Part shown: piece by piece, positions 42,687-51,002 of the stretch
How the letters are laid out: the number at the start of each line of letters is the position of its first letter
Numbering within the stretch: the first letter of the stretch is position 1
Source: Tropicimonas sp. IMCC34011
GTDB taxonomy: Bacteria; Pseudomonadota; Alphaproteobacteria; Rhodobacterales; Rhodobacteraceae
Assembly (NCBI RefSeq): GCF_003390865.1
Contig: NZ_QMEJ01000005.1
Coordinates: 124,001-188,000 of the forward strand
Length of the DNA: 64,000 nt
Direction of reading: 5' to 3'
The notes under the pieces: generated by a model
What the model was told of the DNA's origin: nothing
Seen by the model: the letters and a program-made list of their open reading frames with translations, nothing else
Databases searched by the model: none
Made by a program: the position numbers and the translations under genes

Positions 42687-45176
42687 ATGAAGACGCATGT
42701 TCGGGCACTGGTGGTGGGCGGCGGCGCCGTCGGTACATCGATCGCCTATCACCTCGGAAAAGCCGGCTGGGACACGATGCTCCTCGAGCGGGACGAGCTG
42801 ACCGCCGGCTCCACGTGGCACGCCGCCGGCCTCCTGCCGTATTTCAACATGAGCTACGCCACGAGCCACATCCACGACTACTCCATCCGCTACTACAAGA
42901 CGCTGGAGGAGGAGACGGGGCTGGATGCCGGCTTCTTCGTCGTCGGCAACCTGCGCATGGCCCAGACCGACGCGCGGATGGACGAGTACCGCCTCTACGC
43001 CTCCACCGCCGAGACCGTGGGCATCCCCTACGAGTGGATGACCCCGGATCAGATCAAAGAGCGCTGGCCGCTCGTGAACACCGAGGATCTCAAGGGCGCG
43101 ATCTTCCATCCGACCGACGGCTACATCAATCCCGCGGACGTCACCCAGGCGATGGCGAAGGGCGCGCGGCAGCACGGCGTCACGATCGAGCGGCGCTGGC
43201 AGGTGGACGGCTACCGCTGGACCGGCTCCGAGTGGATCGTGTCCGTCACGAAGATGGTGGAGAAGGGGGGCAACCTCGTCGCCTCCGACGAAACCGCCGA
43301 GATCACGGCGGAGCACGTCGTCACCGCCACCGGCAACCATGCGCAGCGCACGGCGAAGCTCCTCGGCATCAAGATCCCGGCGATCCCGGTCGAGCACCAG
43401 TACATCGTCACCGAGCCCGATCCCGCGCTCGTGGAGTATCGAAACGCCGGCAACCCGCAGCACCCGGTCCTGCGCGACGCGGACGCCAAGTGGTACGTGC
43501 GCGAGGAACGCGGAGGCTGGATCCTCGGCCCCTACGAGCTGAACGCCCCCGCGCGCTTCGAATACGGTGTGCCGGACAGTTTCCGCGCCGACCTCTTCCC
43601 GCTCGACCTCGAGCGGATCGAGGAGGAATACATGTCCATGATCCACCGGATTCCGTCCTCCGAGACGGTGGGCCTCAAGGACGATTACAACGGCCCGATC
43701 TGCTACACGCCGGACGGCAACCCGCTCCTCGGGCCCGCGCCGGGCCTGCGCAACATGTGGCTGGCGGAGGGCTTCTCCTTCGGCATCACCGCCGCCGGCG
43801 GAGCAGGCCACTACCTCGCCCAGGTGATGACCGAGGGCGAGGCGGAGATCGACATGGCGTCCCTCGATCCGCGGCGCTACGGCGACTGGATGACGACGGA
43901 GTATGCCGCCCGGAAGAACGAGGAGGCCTACGAGCACGTCTACATCCTCCATCATCCCGACGAGGAGCGCCCGGCCTGCCGGCCGCTGCGCACGGCGCCC
44001 TGCTACGACCGCATGGCCGCCCGCGGCGCGCAGTTCGGCGTGGTGAACGGCTGGGAACGTCCGAACTACTTCGGGGGGATCGACTTCGACGATCACGGCG
44101 CCCGGTCCTTCCGCCGAGGTGGCTGGTGGCAATACGCCAGCGCCGAGGCGAAGGCGATCCGCGAGAACGTCGGCATGATCGACGCCTCGGCCTTCACCAA
44201 GCACACCGTGAAGGGCCCCGGCGCCGCCGCCTTCCTAGACTGGTTCACCTGCAACCGCCTGCCGAAGACCGGCCGGATCAACCTGACCTACGCGCTGACC
44301 TCCGCCGGCACCGTCCGCACCGAGTACACCATCGTGCGCCTCGCTGAGGACAGCTTCTACCTCGTCTCCGCCGGCGCCTGGTCCGCCTATGACGGCGACT
44401 TCCTGCGCAAGGCCGTCGAGGACAAGGAAGCCGAGTTCGGCCGGATCGACGTTCAGGACGTCACCACGCAATGGGGCGTGTTCGCTCTCGCCGGTCCGAA
44501 GGCGCGGGACGTGCTGAAGAGCCTGGTGCGGGACGCGGAGCCGGAGACGGTCCTGTCCAACAAGCGCTTCCCGTGGCTCTCCATGCGCAACATCGAGCTT
44601 GGCATGGTGCCCGTCATGGCGCTGCGCGTGGCCTATACCGGGGAACTCGGCTGGGAACTGCACCACCCGATGGAGATGCAGAACCACCTCTTCGACAAGC
44701 TGGTGGAGGCCGGAGCCGAACATGGGCTGACCCTCGTCGGAGCGCGGGCGCAGAACTGGCTCAGGCAGGAGAAATCCTACCGCGCCTTCGGCAACGAGCT
44801 CGGGCGGGACGCAACCCCCCTCGAGGCGGGCCTCGACCGTTTCGTGGACCTCTCCAAGGATTTCCACGGCAAGGCGGCGATGGAGGAGAAGGGCATCCGC
44901 TCGACCTGCGTCACGCTGCTGATCAACGGTCCGGACGATGCCGATCCCTGGGGCCGCGAGGCGCTCTATGCCGGTGAGGAGCGGGTTGGCCGCCTGACCT
45001 CGGGAGGCTGGTCCGCGGCCTTCGAGAAGTCCATCGGCATGGGCTACGTCCACCCGGACCACGCGGCGCCGGGCACGAAGCTCAAGGTCCGGATGCTGGG
45101 CGAGCTCTACGACGCGGAAGTCACCGAGGACAGCCCGTACGATCCGAAGAACGAGACGATCCGGAAGGATGGCTGA
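42687..45176 (+). CDS. Dimethylglycine/sarcosine dehydrogenase-type flavoprotein
   Basis: An 829-residue protein with an N-terminal FAD oxidoreductase (RALVVGGGAVGTSIAYHLGK) and a C-terminal GcvT-type folate domain. The motif ELTAGSTWHAAGLLPYFNMS contains His45, which matches the histidine covalently bound to FAD in dimethylglycine and sarcosine dehydrogenases. A middle FAO_M domain follows and then the GcvT part, with ENVGMIDASAFTKHTVKGPG and GARAQNWLRQEKSYRAFGNE. It likely oxidises an N-methyl amine and passes the one-carbon unit to THF. Dimethylglycine or sarcosine is the best guess; related demethylases act on other methylated compounds. It lies about 8 kb from soxG. Confidence 0.87.
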   Translation: MKTHVRALVVGGGAVGTSIAYHLGKAGWDTMLLERDELTAGSTWHAAGLLPYFNMSYATSHIHDYSIRYYKTLEEETGLDAGFFVVGNLRMAQTDARMDEYRLYASTAETVGIPYEWMTPDQIKERWPLVNTEDLKGAIFHPTDGYINPADVTQAMAKGARQHGVTIERRWQVDGYRWTGSEWIVSVTKMVEKGGNLVASDETAEITAEHVVTATGNHAQRTAKLLGIKIPAIPVEHQYIVTEPDPALVEYRNAGNPQHPVLRDADAKWYVREERGGWILGPYELNAPARFEYGVPDSFRADLFPLDLERIEEEYMSMIHRIPSSETVGLKDDYNGPICYTPDGNPLLGPAPGLRNMWLAEGFSFGITAAGGAGHYLAQVMTEGEAEIDMASLDPRRYGDWMTTEYAARKNEEAYEHVYILHHPDEERPACRPLRTAPCYDRMAARGAQFGVVNGWERPNYFGGIDFDDHGARSFRRGGWWQYASAEAKAIRENVGMIDASAFTKHTVKGPGAAAFLDWFTCNRLPKTGRINLTYALTSAGTVRTEYTIVRLAEDSFYLVSAGAWSAYDGDFLRKAVEDKEAEFGRIDVQDVTTQWGVFALAGPKARDVLKSLVRDAEPETVLSNKRFPWLSMRNIELGMVPVMALRVAYTGELGWELHHPMEMQNHLFDKLVEAGAEHGLTLVGARAQNWLRQEKSYRAFGNELGRDATPLEAGLDRFVDLSKDFHGKAAMEEKGIRSTCVTLLINGPDDADPWGREALYAGEERVGRLTSGGWSAAFEKSIGMGYVHPDHAAPGTKLKVRMLGELYDAEVTEDSPYDPKNETIRKDG

Positions 45177-45282
45177 GGCCGATCACGTCGCCTTCCAACG
45201 GGGGTGCGTGGGGGTCGGGCCGGAACGCCCATGACCGCCCGCGCATCCTGCCCCGCGTAAAGGGGACGCGATCTTCCGAATG

Positions 45283-45313
45283 AAAAAGGCCCGCCAGACG
45301 AGGCGGGCCTTTC
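45283..45313. terminator. Bidirectional terminator between DMGDH-like gene and BMP operon
   Basis: AAAGGCCCGCC pairs with GGCGGGCCTTT over 11 bp, with a 6-base loop. On the minus strand it is followed by five T, so it best ends the transporter operon. On the plus strand three T follow, which would help end the flavoprotein gene. Confidence 0.85.
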
Positions 45314-45336
45314 TCGATCTGCTTTCGTCGCCCCGA

Positions 45337-46416
45337 TCAGTTGGGGATCTCGGCGTCGATGCCTTCGACGTAGAAGTCCATGCCGAGAAGCGTCTCGTCA
45401 TCGGCCGTCTCGCCCTCGGCCAGCCACTCGGTGCCGTCGGCGTAGTTCAGGGGGCCGGTGAAGGGGTGGTACTCGCCCGAGGAGATGCTGTCGGCGAGGT
45501 CCTGTGCTTCCTGCCGGACATCCTCGGGGATCGCGTCCGTCATCTCGCCGATCTCGACCATGCCGGTGTCGATCCCGCCCCAGGTGTCCTTGCTCTCCCA
45601 GGTTCCGTCGAGGGCCGCGCCGACGCGCTCGATGTAGTAGGGCGCCCAGTTGTCGATGATGGAGGAGACGCGCGGGGAGGGCTTGTACTCGGCCATGTCA
45701 GAGGCCTGACCGAACCCAACCACGCCGCCGGCCTGCTCAGCGGCGGCAAGGGGGGCGGTGGAATCGGTATGCTGCAGGATAACGTCGGCGCCCTGCTCGA
45801 TCAGGGCCTGCGCCGCATCCGCTTCCTTGGCCGGGTCGAACCAAGTGTAGGCCCAGACGATGTTGAACTCGACATCGGGGTTGGCCTCGCTCGCGGCGAT
45901 ATAGGCGGCGTTGATGCCGCGGATGACCTCGGGGATCGGGAAGGAGGCAATGTACCCGATCTTGTTGGTCTCGGTCATCTTGCCGGCGATGTGCCCGATG
46001 ACGGCCCGGCCCTCGTAGAAGCGCGAGGAGTAGGTCGCGACGTTGTCGGCGCGCTTGTAGCCGGTGGCGTGCTCGAAGTTCACATCCGGGAATTTCTGCG
46101 CGACGTTGATCGTCGGATCCATGTAGCCGAAAGACGTGGTGAAGATGAGATCCGTGCCGGACAGCGCCATCTGAGTCAGCACGCGCTCGGCATCGGCGCC
46201 CTCGGGGACGCTCTCCTGATAGACCGTCTCGATCCGGTCGCCGTACTCCTCGACGAGGGCGAGGCGGGCCTGCTCGTGCTCGTAGGTCCAGCCGCCGTCC
46301 CCGATCGGGCCGACATAGACGAAGCCGACCTTGAGCGGCTCGCCGTCATCCTGCGCCAGTGCGCCTGTGGCCGTGAGCGCCATCGCGGCGCCGGCGAGTA
46401 GATGTCTGATGAGCAT
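45337..46416 (-). CDS. BMP-family ABC transporter substrate-binding protein
   Basis: A 359-residue periplasmic protein of the BMP/PnrA family, which mostly binds purine nucleosides. A signal peptide covers residues 1-~22 (LLAGAAMALTATGALAQ); there is no lipobox cysteine. The start of the fold is LKVGFVYVGPIGDGGWTYEH, followed by TTSFGYMDPTINVAQKFPDV and later VILQHTDSTAPLAAAEQ. The start ATG 46416 has GGGAG upstream. It is the last gene of the xdhABC-transporter operon, 34 bp after a permease gene. A purine base or nucleoside is the likely ligand, inferred from family and neighbours. A strong terminator follows. Confidence 0.92.
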   Translation of the reverse strand: MLIRHLLAGAAMALTATGALAQDDGEPLKVGFVYVGPIGDGGWTYEHEQARLALVEEYGDRIETVYQESVPEGADAERVLTQMALSGTDLIFTTSFGYMDPTINVAQKFPDVNFEHATGYKRADNVATYSSRFYEGRAVIGHIAGKMTETNKIGYIASFPIPEVIRGINAAYIAASEANPDVEFNIVWAYTWFDPAKEADAAQALIEQGADVILQHTDSTAPLAAAEQAGGVVGFGQASDMAEYKPSPRVSSIIDNWAPYYIERVGAALDGTWESKDTWGGIDTGMVEIGEMTDAIPEDVRQEAQDLADSISSGEYHPFTGPLNYADGTEWLAEGETADDETLLGMDFYVEGIDAEIPN

Positions 46417-46450
46417 GAAATGCACTCTCCCTGTTGAATTCGTATTGGCC

Positions 46451-47383
46451 TCACGTGGAGGCATGGAACGTCCGCCCAAGTGCGGCCGGCGCGCTCGTCG
46501 AGATCCGTCCGCGGCCGGACGAGATGAGCACGAGCACGAGGATGGTGATGATGTACGGCGACATCGACAAGTATTCGACCGGCATTTTCATGCCCGCAGC
46601 CTGCAGGTTCAGTTGCAGCACGGTCAGGCCGCCGAAAAGATAGGCGCCGATCAGGACGCGCCAGGGCCGCCAGCTGGCGAAGACCACGAGGGCGAGGGCG
46701 ATCCAGCCGGCGCCGGCGGTCATCCCTTCGGTCCATTGCGGCACACGCACGAGTGAGAGGTAGGCGCCGCCGAGCCCGGCCAGCGCGCCGCCGCAGGCAA
46801 TCGCGAGAAGGCGGATGCGGATCACGCGGTACCCCAGCGCATGTGCGGCCTCGGCGCTCTCACCGGTGGCGCGCAGGATGAGGCCGGCGCGCGTGCGGAA
46901 GAGGACGGCCCAGACGAGGGCGACGATCAGGATCGAGATGTAGATCATCGGATCGTGCCGGAAGAGGATCGGTCCGAGGACGGGGATGTCCGACAGGGGG
47001 CCGAGATCCAGCTTGGGCGTGGCCGGCGGACGGATCCCCACGTAGGATTGTCCCATCAGCGCCGAGAGGCCGAGCCCGAAGAGCGTGAGCGCAAGGCCCG
47101 TCGCCACCTGGTTGGACAGGAAGACCTGCGTCAGGAGACCGAAGACCAGCGAGAGGACGGCGCCGCCGAGAGCCCCGCCGAGAAAGCCGAGGGCCGGGCT
47201 GCCGGTTTTCACGGCGACAGCGAAGCCGCAGATCGCGCCGGTGATCATCATCCCCTCGACGCCGAGGTTCAGAACGCCCGAGCGCTCCACGACGAGTTCC
47301 CCGATGGCGGCGAGGAGGATCGGCGTCGCGCCGACCATGAGGGCCGCGATGAGCAGGAGCCAGTTGATCGAGGACAGGTCCAT
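46451..47383 (-). CDS. ABC transporter permease, BMP-linked (component 2)
   Basis: A 310-residue integral membrane permease of the branched-chain/BMP-linked class. About eight to ten spans are visible, including LLLIAALMVGATPILLAAIG and the family segment SGVLNLGVEGMMITGAICGF. ATGESAEAAHALGYRVIRIR is a cytoplasmic loop likely to contact the ATPase. It overlaps the preceding permease by one base (TGATG). With the partner permease, ATPase and binding protein it makes a complete importer for a purine-type substrate. Confidence 0.93.
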   Translation of the reverse strand: MDLSSINWLLLIAALMVGATPILLAAIGELVVERSGVLNLGVEGMMITGAICGFAVAVKTGSPALGFLGGALGGAVLSLVFGLLTQVFLSNQVATGLALTLFGLGLSALMGQSYVGIRPPATPKLDLGPLSDIPVLGPILFRHDPMIYISILIVALVWAVLFRTRAGLILRATGESAEAAHALGYRVIRIRLLAIACGGALAGLGGAYLSLVRVPQWTEGMTAGAGWIALALVVFASWRPWRVLIGAYLFGGLTVLQLNLQAAGMKMPVEYLSMSPYIITILVLVLISSGRGRISTSAPAALGRTFHAST

Positions 47384-48468
47384 CAGGCAGTCCCCCGCGC
47401 GCCGATCCGGATGCGGAAGTTCGTGAGCACGTCCACGCCGAGGAGGAAGAACAGGAGCATCCCCTGGAAGGCCTGGATGGCGGCGGCCGGAATGCCCAGC
47501 ATGAACTGCGCAAGCTCTCCGCCGATATAGGTGAGCGCCATCAGGAGCCCGGCAAGGAGGATGCCGACGGGATGCAGCCGGCCGAGGAAGGCCACGATGA
47601 TCGCTGTGAAGCCATAGCCAGAATTGAAGTCGATGCTGACCTGTCCGGCGGGGCCGGAGACCTCGAACATGCCGGCAAGGCCCGCCAGCGCGCCCGAGAG
47701 GCCGAGGCAGAAGATCACCAGCCGGCCGGGATTGACCCCGCCGAAGCGCGCCGCGCGGGGGGCCTGCCCGGCCAGGCGGATGTGGAAGCCCATCAGGTGC
47801 CGCGTCAGCATGACATGCCCGAAGATCACGGCGACGATCGCGGCGACGACGCCCCAGTGCAGTCCGGTGCCCTGAAGGAGCTCGAGATTGGAAGCCGCGT
47901 CGTATTGCTGGAGGTTGCGGGAGCCGGGAAAGCCGCCGCCCTCCGGGTTCTTCATCGGTCCGAGCGCCATGGCGGCGAGGAACTGCTCCGCGACGTAGAC
48001 GAGAAGAAGCGAGACGAGGATCTCGTTGGTGTTGAAGAAGACCCGCAGGAGCGCCGGGATCATCGCCCAGAGAAAGCCTCCGAGCGCACCCGCGACGATC
48101 ATCGTCGGAAAGATCAGCGGGCTGCCCGAGGGATAGGCCGCAAGCGCGACGCCGGCCCCGAAGAGCGCGCCGATGATGTACTGACCCTCGGCGCCGATGT
48201 TCCAGATGCCCGCCCGGAAGCCCATCGCGAGCCCGACGGCGATGAGGATCAGCGGGCCGGCCTTCACCAGCAGCTGCGGGCGGGAATAGGAGGCGAACTG
48301 CGGATCGAAGAGCGGCGCCCAGAAGATCGTGCGGATCGCGTCGACAGGGTCCTTTCCAAGCAGCGCGAACATCAGCCCTCCTGCGATCATCGTCAGCAGG
48401 ACGGCGAGGACGGGCGTGGCCCAGGCCCAGGCGCGGGACGGCGAGGGGCGTTTTTCGAGCGTGATCAA
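47383..48468 (-). CDS. ABC transporter permease, BMP-linked (component 1)
   Basis: A 361-residue integral membrane permease of the same class, with about nine spans. FRAGIWNIGAEGQYIIGALF is the family signature near residue 85, and FNTNEILVSLLLVYVAEQFL follows. RLAGQAPRAARFGGVNPGRL is the cytoplasmic ATPase-contact loop. The start is a TTG codon at 48468 with GGAGG seven bases upstream, a strong site for a rare start codon. It is separated from the ATPase gene by an 84-bp gap, the only real gap in the operon's first six genes, and that gap holds a repeat-like motif. Confidence 0.93.
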   Translation of the reverse strand: MITLEKRPSPSRAWAWATPVLAVLLTMIAGGLMFALLGKDPVDAIRTIFWAPLFDPQFASYSRPQLLVKAGPLILIAVGLAMGFRAGIWNIGAEGQYIIGALFGAGVALAAYPSGSPLIFPTMIVAGALGGFLWAMIPALLRVFFNTNEILVSLLLVYVAEQFLAAMALGPMKNPEGGGFPGSRNLQQYDAASNLELLQGTGLHWGVVAAIVAVIFGHVMLTRHLMGFHIRLAGQAPRAARFGGVNPGRLVIFCLGLSGALAGLAGMFEVSGPAGQVSIDFNSGYGFTAIIVAFLGRLHPVGILLAGLLMALTYIGGELAQFMLGIPAAAIQAFQGMLLFFLLGVDVLTNFRIRIGARGTA

Positions 48469-48506
48469 GCTGGGGCCTCCGGCGCGGCTGCGGATGCGGC
48501 AGGACC

Positions 48507-48538
48507 GCCTCCGGCGGGGGTATTTGAAGAAAGATGAA
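48507..48538. repeat. Intergenic motif resembling a Rhodobacteraceae dispersed repeat
   Basis: A GCCTCCGGCGGGGG block followed by TATTTGAAGAAAGATGAA, in the gap between ATPase and permease genes. I recall similar elements scattered between genes in Rhodobacter, Paracoccus and roseobacter genomes, so this looks like one copy of a dispersed motif. Only one copy is seen in this window, so repetition is not shown here. Confidence 0.4.
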
Positions 48539-48552
48539 GGCGGAGGTCGGGC

Positions 48553-50082
48553 TCAGGCATGAGGGGCGCCGGCATGGGCCGCCTCCATGTCGTGGGCGCC
48601 GCCGAGCATCAGGCCGATGCGCTCCATGGTGAGGCCGTCCGCCGGGACCGGCTCGCTGAGGCGTCCGCCGTTCAGCGCGGCAAAGCGGCCGGCGACCTCG
48701 AGGATCTCGTCGAGGTCCTGCGAGACGACGACGACGGCGCTTCCCTCGCGCGCGAGGTCGAGGAGGGCTTGCCGGATGGCGGCCGCGGCCGCGGCGTCGA
48801 CACCCCAGGTCGGCTGGTTCACCACGAGGACGCGGGGGCGTTGCAGGATTTCCCGACCGATGACGAATTTCTGCAGGTTGCCGCCCGAAAGGGCGCGCGC
48901 GGCGGCGTCCGGGCCGGGGGTGCGCACGTCGAACTCGGCGATGATGCGTTCGGCGAAATCCCTGGCGCGTCCCCAGCGGATGAGGCCGTTCCGGGTCAGC
49001 TCCTCGCGCTGCCAGCCTGTGAGGGTGGCGTTCTCGGTCAAGCTCATGTCCGGCGCGGCCGCGTGGCCGAGGCGTTCCTCGGGGCCGGTCAGGAGGCCGA
49101 GTGCGCGGCGCTCGCGGGGCCCGGTTCGGCCGATATCGGCGCCCTCGAGGCGGATTGCGCCTTCGGCGGAAGGCATCTCTCCCGACAGCGCAGCCAGAAG
49201 CTCGTCCTGACCGTTTCCGGCCACGCCGCCTATGCCGAGGATTTCTCCTGCGCCGACCGTGAAGGACACGTCCTGAAGCCGCGTTCCAAAGGCGGAGGCG
49301 GGAGGCAGTGTCAGCCCGGTGACCTCAAGGATCGTGCCGCCCGGGGTTTCGGCGGGTCGCTCCGGACGGGAGAGGGCGGAGCCGACCATCAGCTCGGCAA
49401 GCTCGGCGGAGGACGCCTCCGAGGGTCGACAGGTCGCGACGACAGCGCCGCGGCGCAGGATCGTCGCCCGCTCGCAGAGGGTGCGGATCTCATCCAGCTT
49501 GTGGGAGATGTAGAGGATCGCCGTGCCTTCGTCCGAAAGCTGGTTCAGCGTGCGAAAGAGGATCTCCACCTCCTGCGGGGTGAGGACGCTGGTCGGCTCG
49601 TCCATGATCAGGAGTTTGGGGTCCTGCAGGAGGCAGCGCACGATCTCCACGCGCTGACGCTCCCCGGCGGAGAGGTCTCCGACGCGGCGGGAGGGATCGA
49701 GCGGCAGGCCGTATTCCCGGCTGACCTCGGTGATGCGGCGGGCGAGCCGGCCGAGGGGCGGCGGGTTCTCCATGCCGAGCCCGACATTCTCGGCCACGCT
49801 CAGCGCATCGAAGAGGGAAAAGTGCTGGAACACCATCGCGACCCCCGCCCGCCGCGCGGCACTGGGATCCGCCGGGGCGAAGGGCGCGCCGTGCAGCGTC
49901 ATGGCGCCGCGGTCGGGTTTCACGAGGCCGAAGATCGTCTTCACGAGGGTGGACTTGCCGGCGCCGTTCTCGCCGAGAAGCGCGTGGATCTCGCCAGGGC
50001 CCACCGAGAAGGACACGTCGTCATTGGCGACGACGCCCGGATAGGCCTTGGTCAATCCATCCGCGGTAAAGAGGGTCGTCAC
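48553..50082 (-). CDS. ABC transporter ATPase, two-domain, BMP-linked
   Basis: A 509-residue ATPase with two fused nucleotide-binding halves, as in sugar and nucleoside importers. The first half is complete: ALLGENGAGKSTLVKTIFG (Walker A), VGDLSAGERQRVEIVRCLL (signature), and LLIMDEPTSVLTPQE (Walker B). The second half is degenerate, with GIGGVAGNGQDELLAALSG in place of Walker A and VLVVNQPTWGVDAAA in place of Walker B; this is common in BMP-type ATPases, though the Asn is unusual. GTG 50082 overlaps the xdhC stop by 4 bp. It powers uptake through the two permeases downstream. Confidence 0.94.
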   Translation of the reverse strand: MTTLFTADGLTKAYPGVVANDDVSFSVGPGEIHALLGENGAGKSTLVKTIFGLVKPDRGAMTLHGAPFAPADPSAARRAGVAMVFQHFSLFDALSVAENVGLGMENPPPLGRLARRITEVSREYGLPLDPSRRVGDLSAGERQRVEIVRCLLQDPKLLIMDEPTSVLTPQEVEILFRTLNQLSDEGTAILYISHKLDEIRTLCERATILRRGAVVATCRPSEASSAELAELMVGSALSRPERPAETPGGTILEVTGLTLPPASAFGTRLQDVSFTVGAGEILGIGGVAGNGQDELLAALSGEMPSAEGAIRLEGADIGRTGPRERRALGLLTGPEERLGHAAAPDMSLTENATLTGWQREELTRNGLIRWGRARDFAERIIAEFDVRTPGPDAAARALSGGNLQKFVIGREILQRPRVLVVNQPTWGVDAAAAAAIRQALLDLAREGSAVVVVSQDLDEILEVAGRFAALNGGRLSEPVPADGLTMERIGLMLGGAHDMEAAHAGAPHA

Positions 50083-51002
50083 GCCGTGGCGCTCCCTTCG
50101 TGACTGGTGCTCGTCAGGCGAAGTAACGAAGTCGCGACACCGAGGGCAATGGCCTGGGGGTGCTTGCCGAGGGCCGGATCGCCGATCGGGCAGGTGATGC
50201 GGCCTGCGGAGGCATCGGAATGACCCATCTGCCTTAGTCTTGCGCCGAACCGGGCGCGCTTCGTCTCCGACCCGATGAGGCCGGCGAAGGCGAAATCGCG
50301 CAGAAGGAGGCGGTGGCAGATCTCGAGGTCCCGCGCGTGGGAGTGCGTCACGATGAGATGCGCCGCCTCGGCCGGGGCGCGCGCGGCGGCCGGCGCGACC
50401 TCGGGGGCAATGACGGGGACCGCCGCGGGATCCTCCGGGAACCGCTCGGGAGCGATGTCGAGGAGGGAGATGTCCCAGCCGGGAAGGGGGGCCATGACGG
50501 CCGCGAGCGCACGGCCGACATGGCCCGCGCCCCAGATCCAGAGCGGTCGGCCGGACCGGGCGAGCGGCTCGGCGGCCCAGCCGGCGGAGAGGTGGACCGC
50601 TGGCCGGTCGAGGCGGCCGAGGAAGGCGGAGGGTGGCGCATCGGCACTTTGCGACAGCGGGCGAATGGCGTGCCCGCGCTCGAGTCTCAGCCGGGCGAGG
50701 GCCTCGTCATCCCAGACCTCCGTCAGGAGCTTGACCGCGCCGCCGCAGCACTGGCCGATGCCGGGGCCGAGGGGGATGGTCTCGACCGCGGCGCCACCCT
50801 CGGCGAGCCGGGCCAGGGCGCGCTCCGTTGCCTGCCATTCGAGGGTGCCGCCGCCGATGGTGCCCTCCTGTCCGCCGGGCCAGACGAGCATCGACGTGCC
50901 GGCTTCCCGCGGGACCGAGCCCTTCGCCTCGGCCACGGCGATCCGCGCGACGCGGCCATGGCGCGCGACGGCGCGGCGGAGGGAGGCCTCATCGAAGCTC
51001 AT
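50079..51002 (-). CDS. xdhC: Xanthine dehydrogenase accessory protein XdhC
   Basis: A 307-residue XdhC protein, which binds molybdenum cofactor, helps its sulfuration and inserts it into XdhB. Conserved features are VAEAKGSVPREAGTSMLVWP, GTIGGGTLEWQA, LGPGIGQCCGGAVKLLTE with a paired Cys, and the Rossmann segment PLWIWGAGHVGRALAAVMAP. The family ending TCPIGDPALGKHPQAIALGV is intact. It overlaps xdhB and the ABC ATPase by 4 bp each, so the transporter and the dehydrogenase are one transcript. Confidence 0.95.
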   Translation of the reverse strand: MSFDEASLRRAVARHGRVARIAVAEAKGSVPREAGTSMLVWPGGQEGTIGGGTLEWQATERALARLAEGGAAVETIPLGPGIGQCCGGAVKLLTEVWDDEALARLRLERGHAIRPLSQSADAPPSAFLGRLDRPAVHLSAGWAAEPLARSGRPLWIWGAGHVGRALAAVMAPLPGWDISLLDIAPERFPEDPAAVPVIAPEVAPAAARAPAEAAHLIVTHSHARDLEICHRLLLRDFAFAGLIGSETKRARFGARLRQMGHSDASAGRITCPIGDPALGKHPQAIALGVATSLLRLTSTSHEGSATA

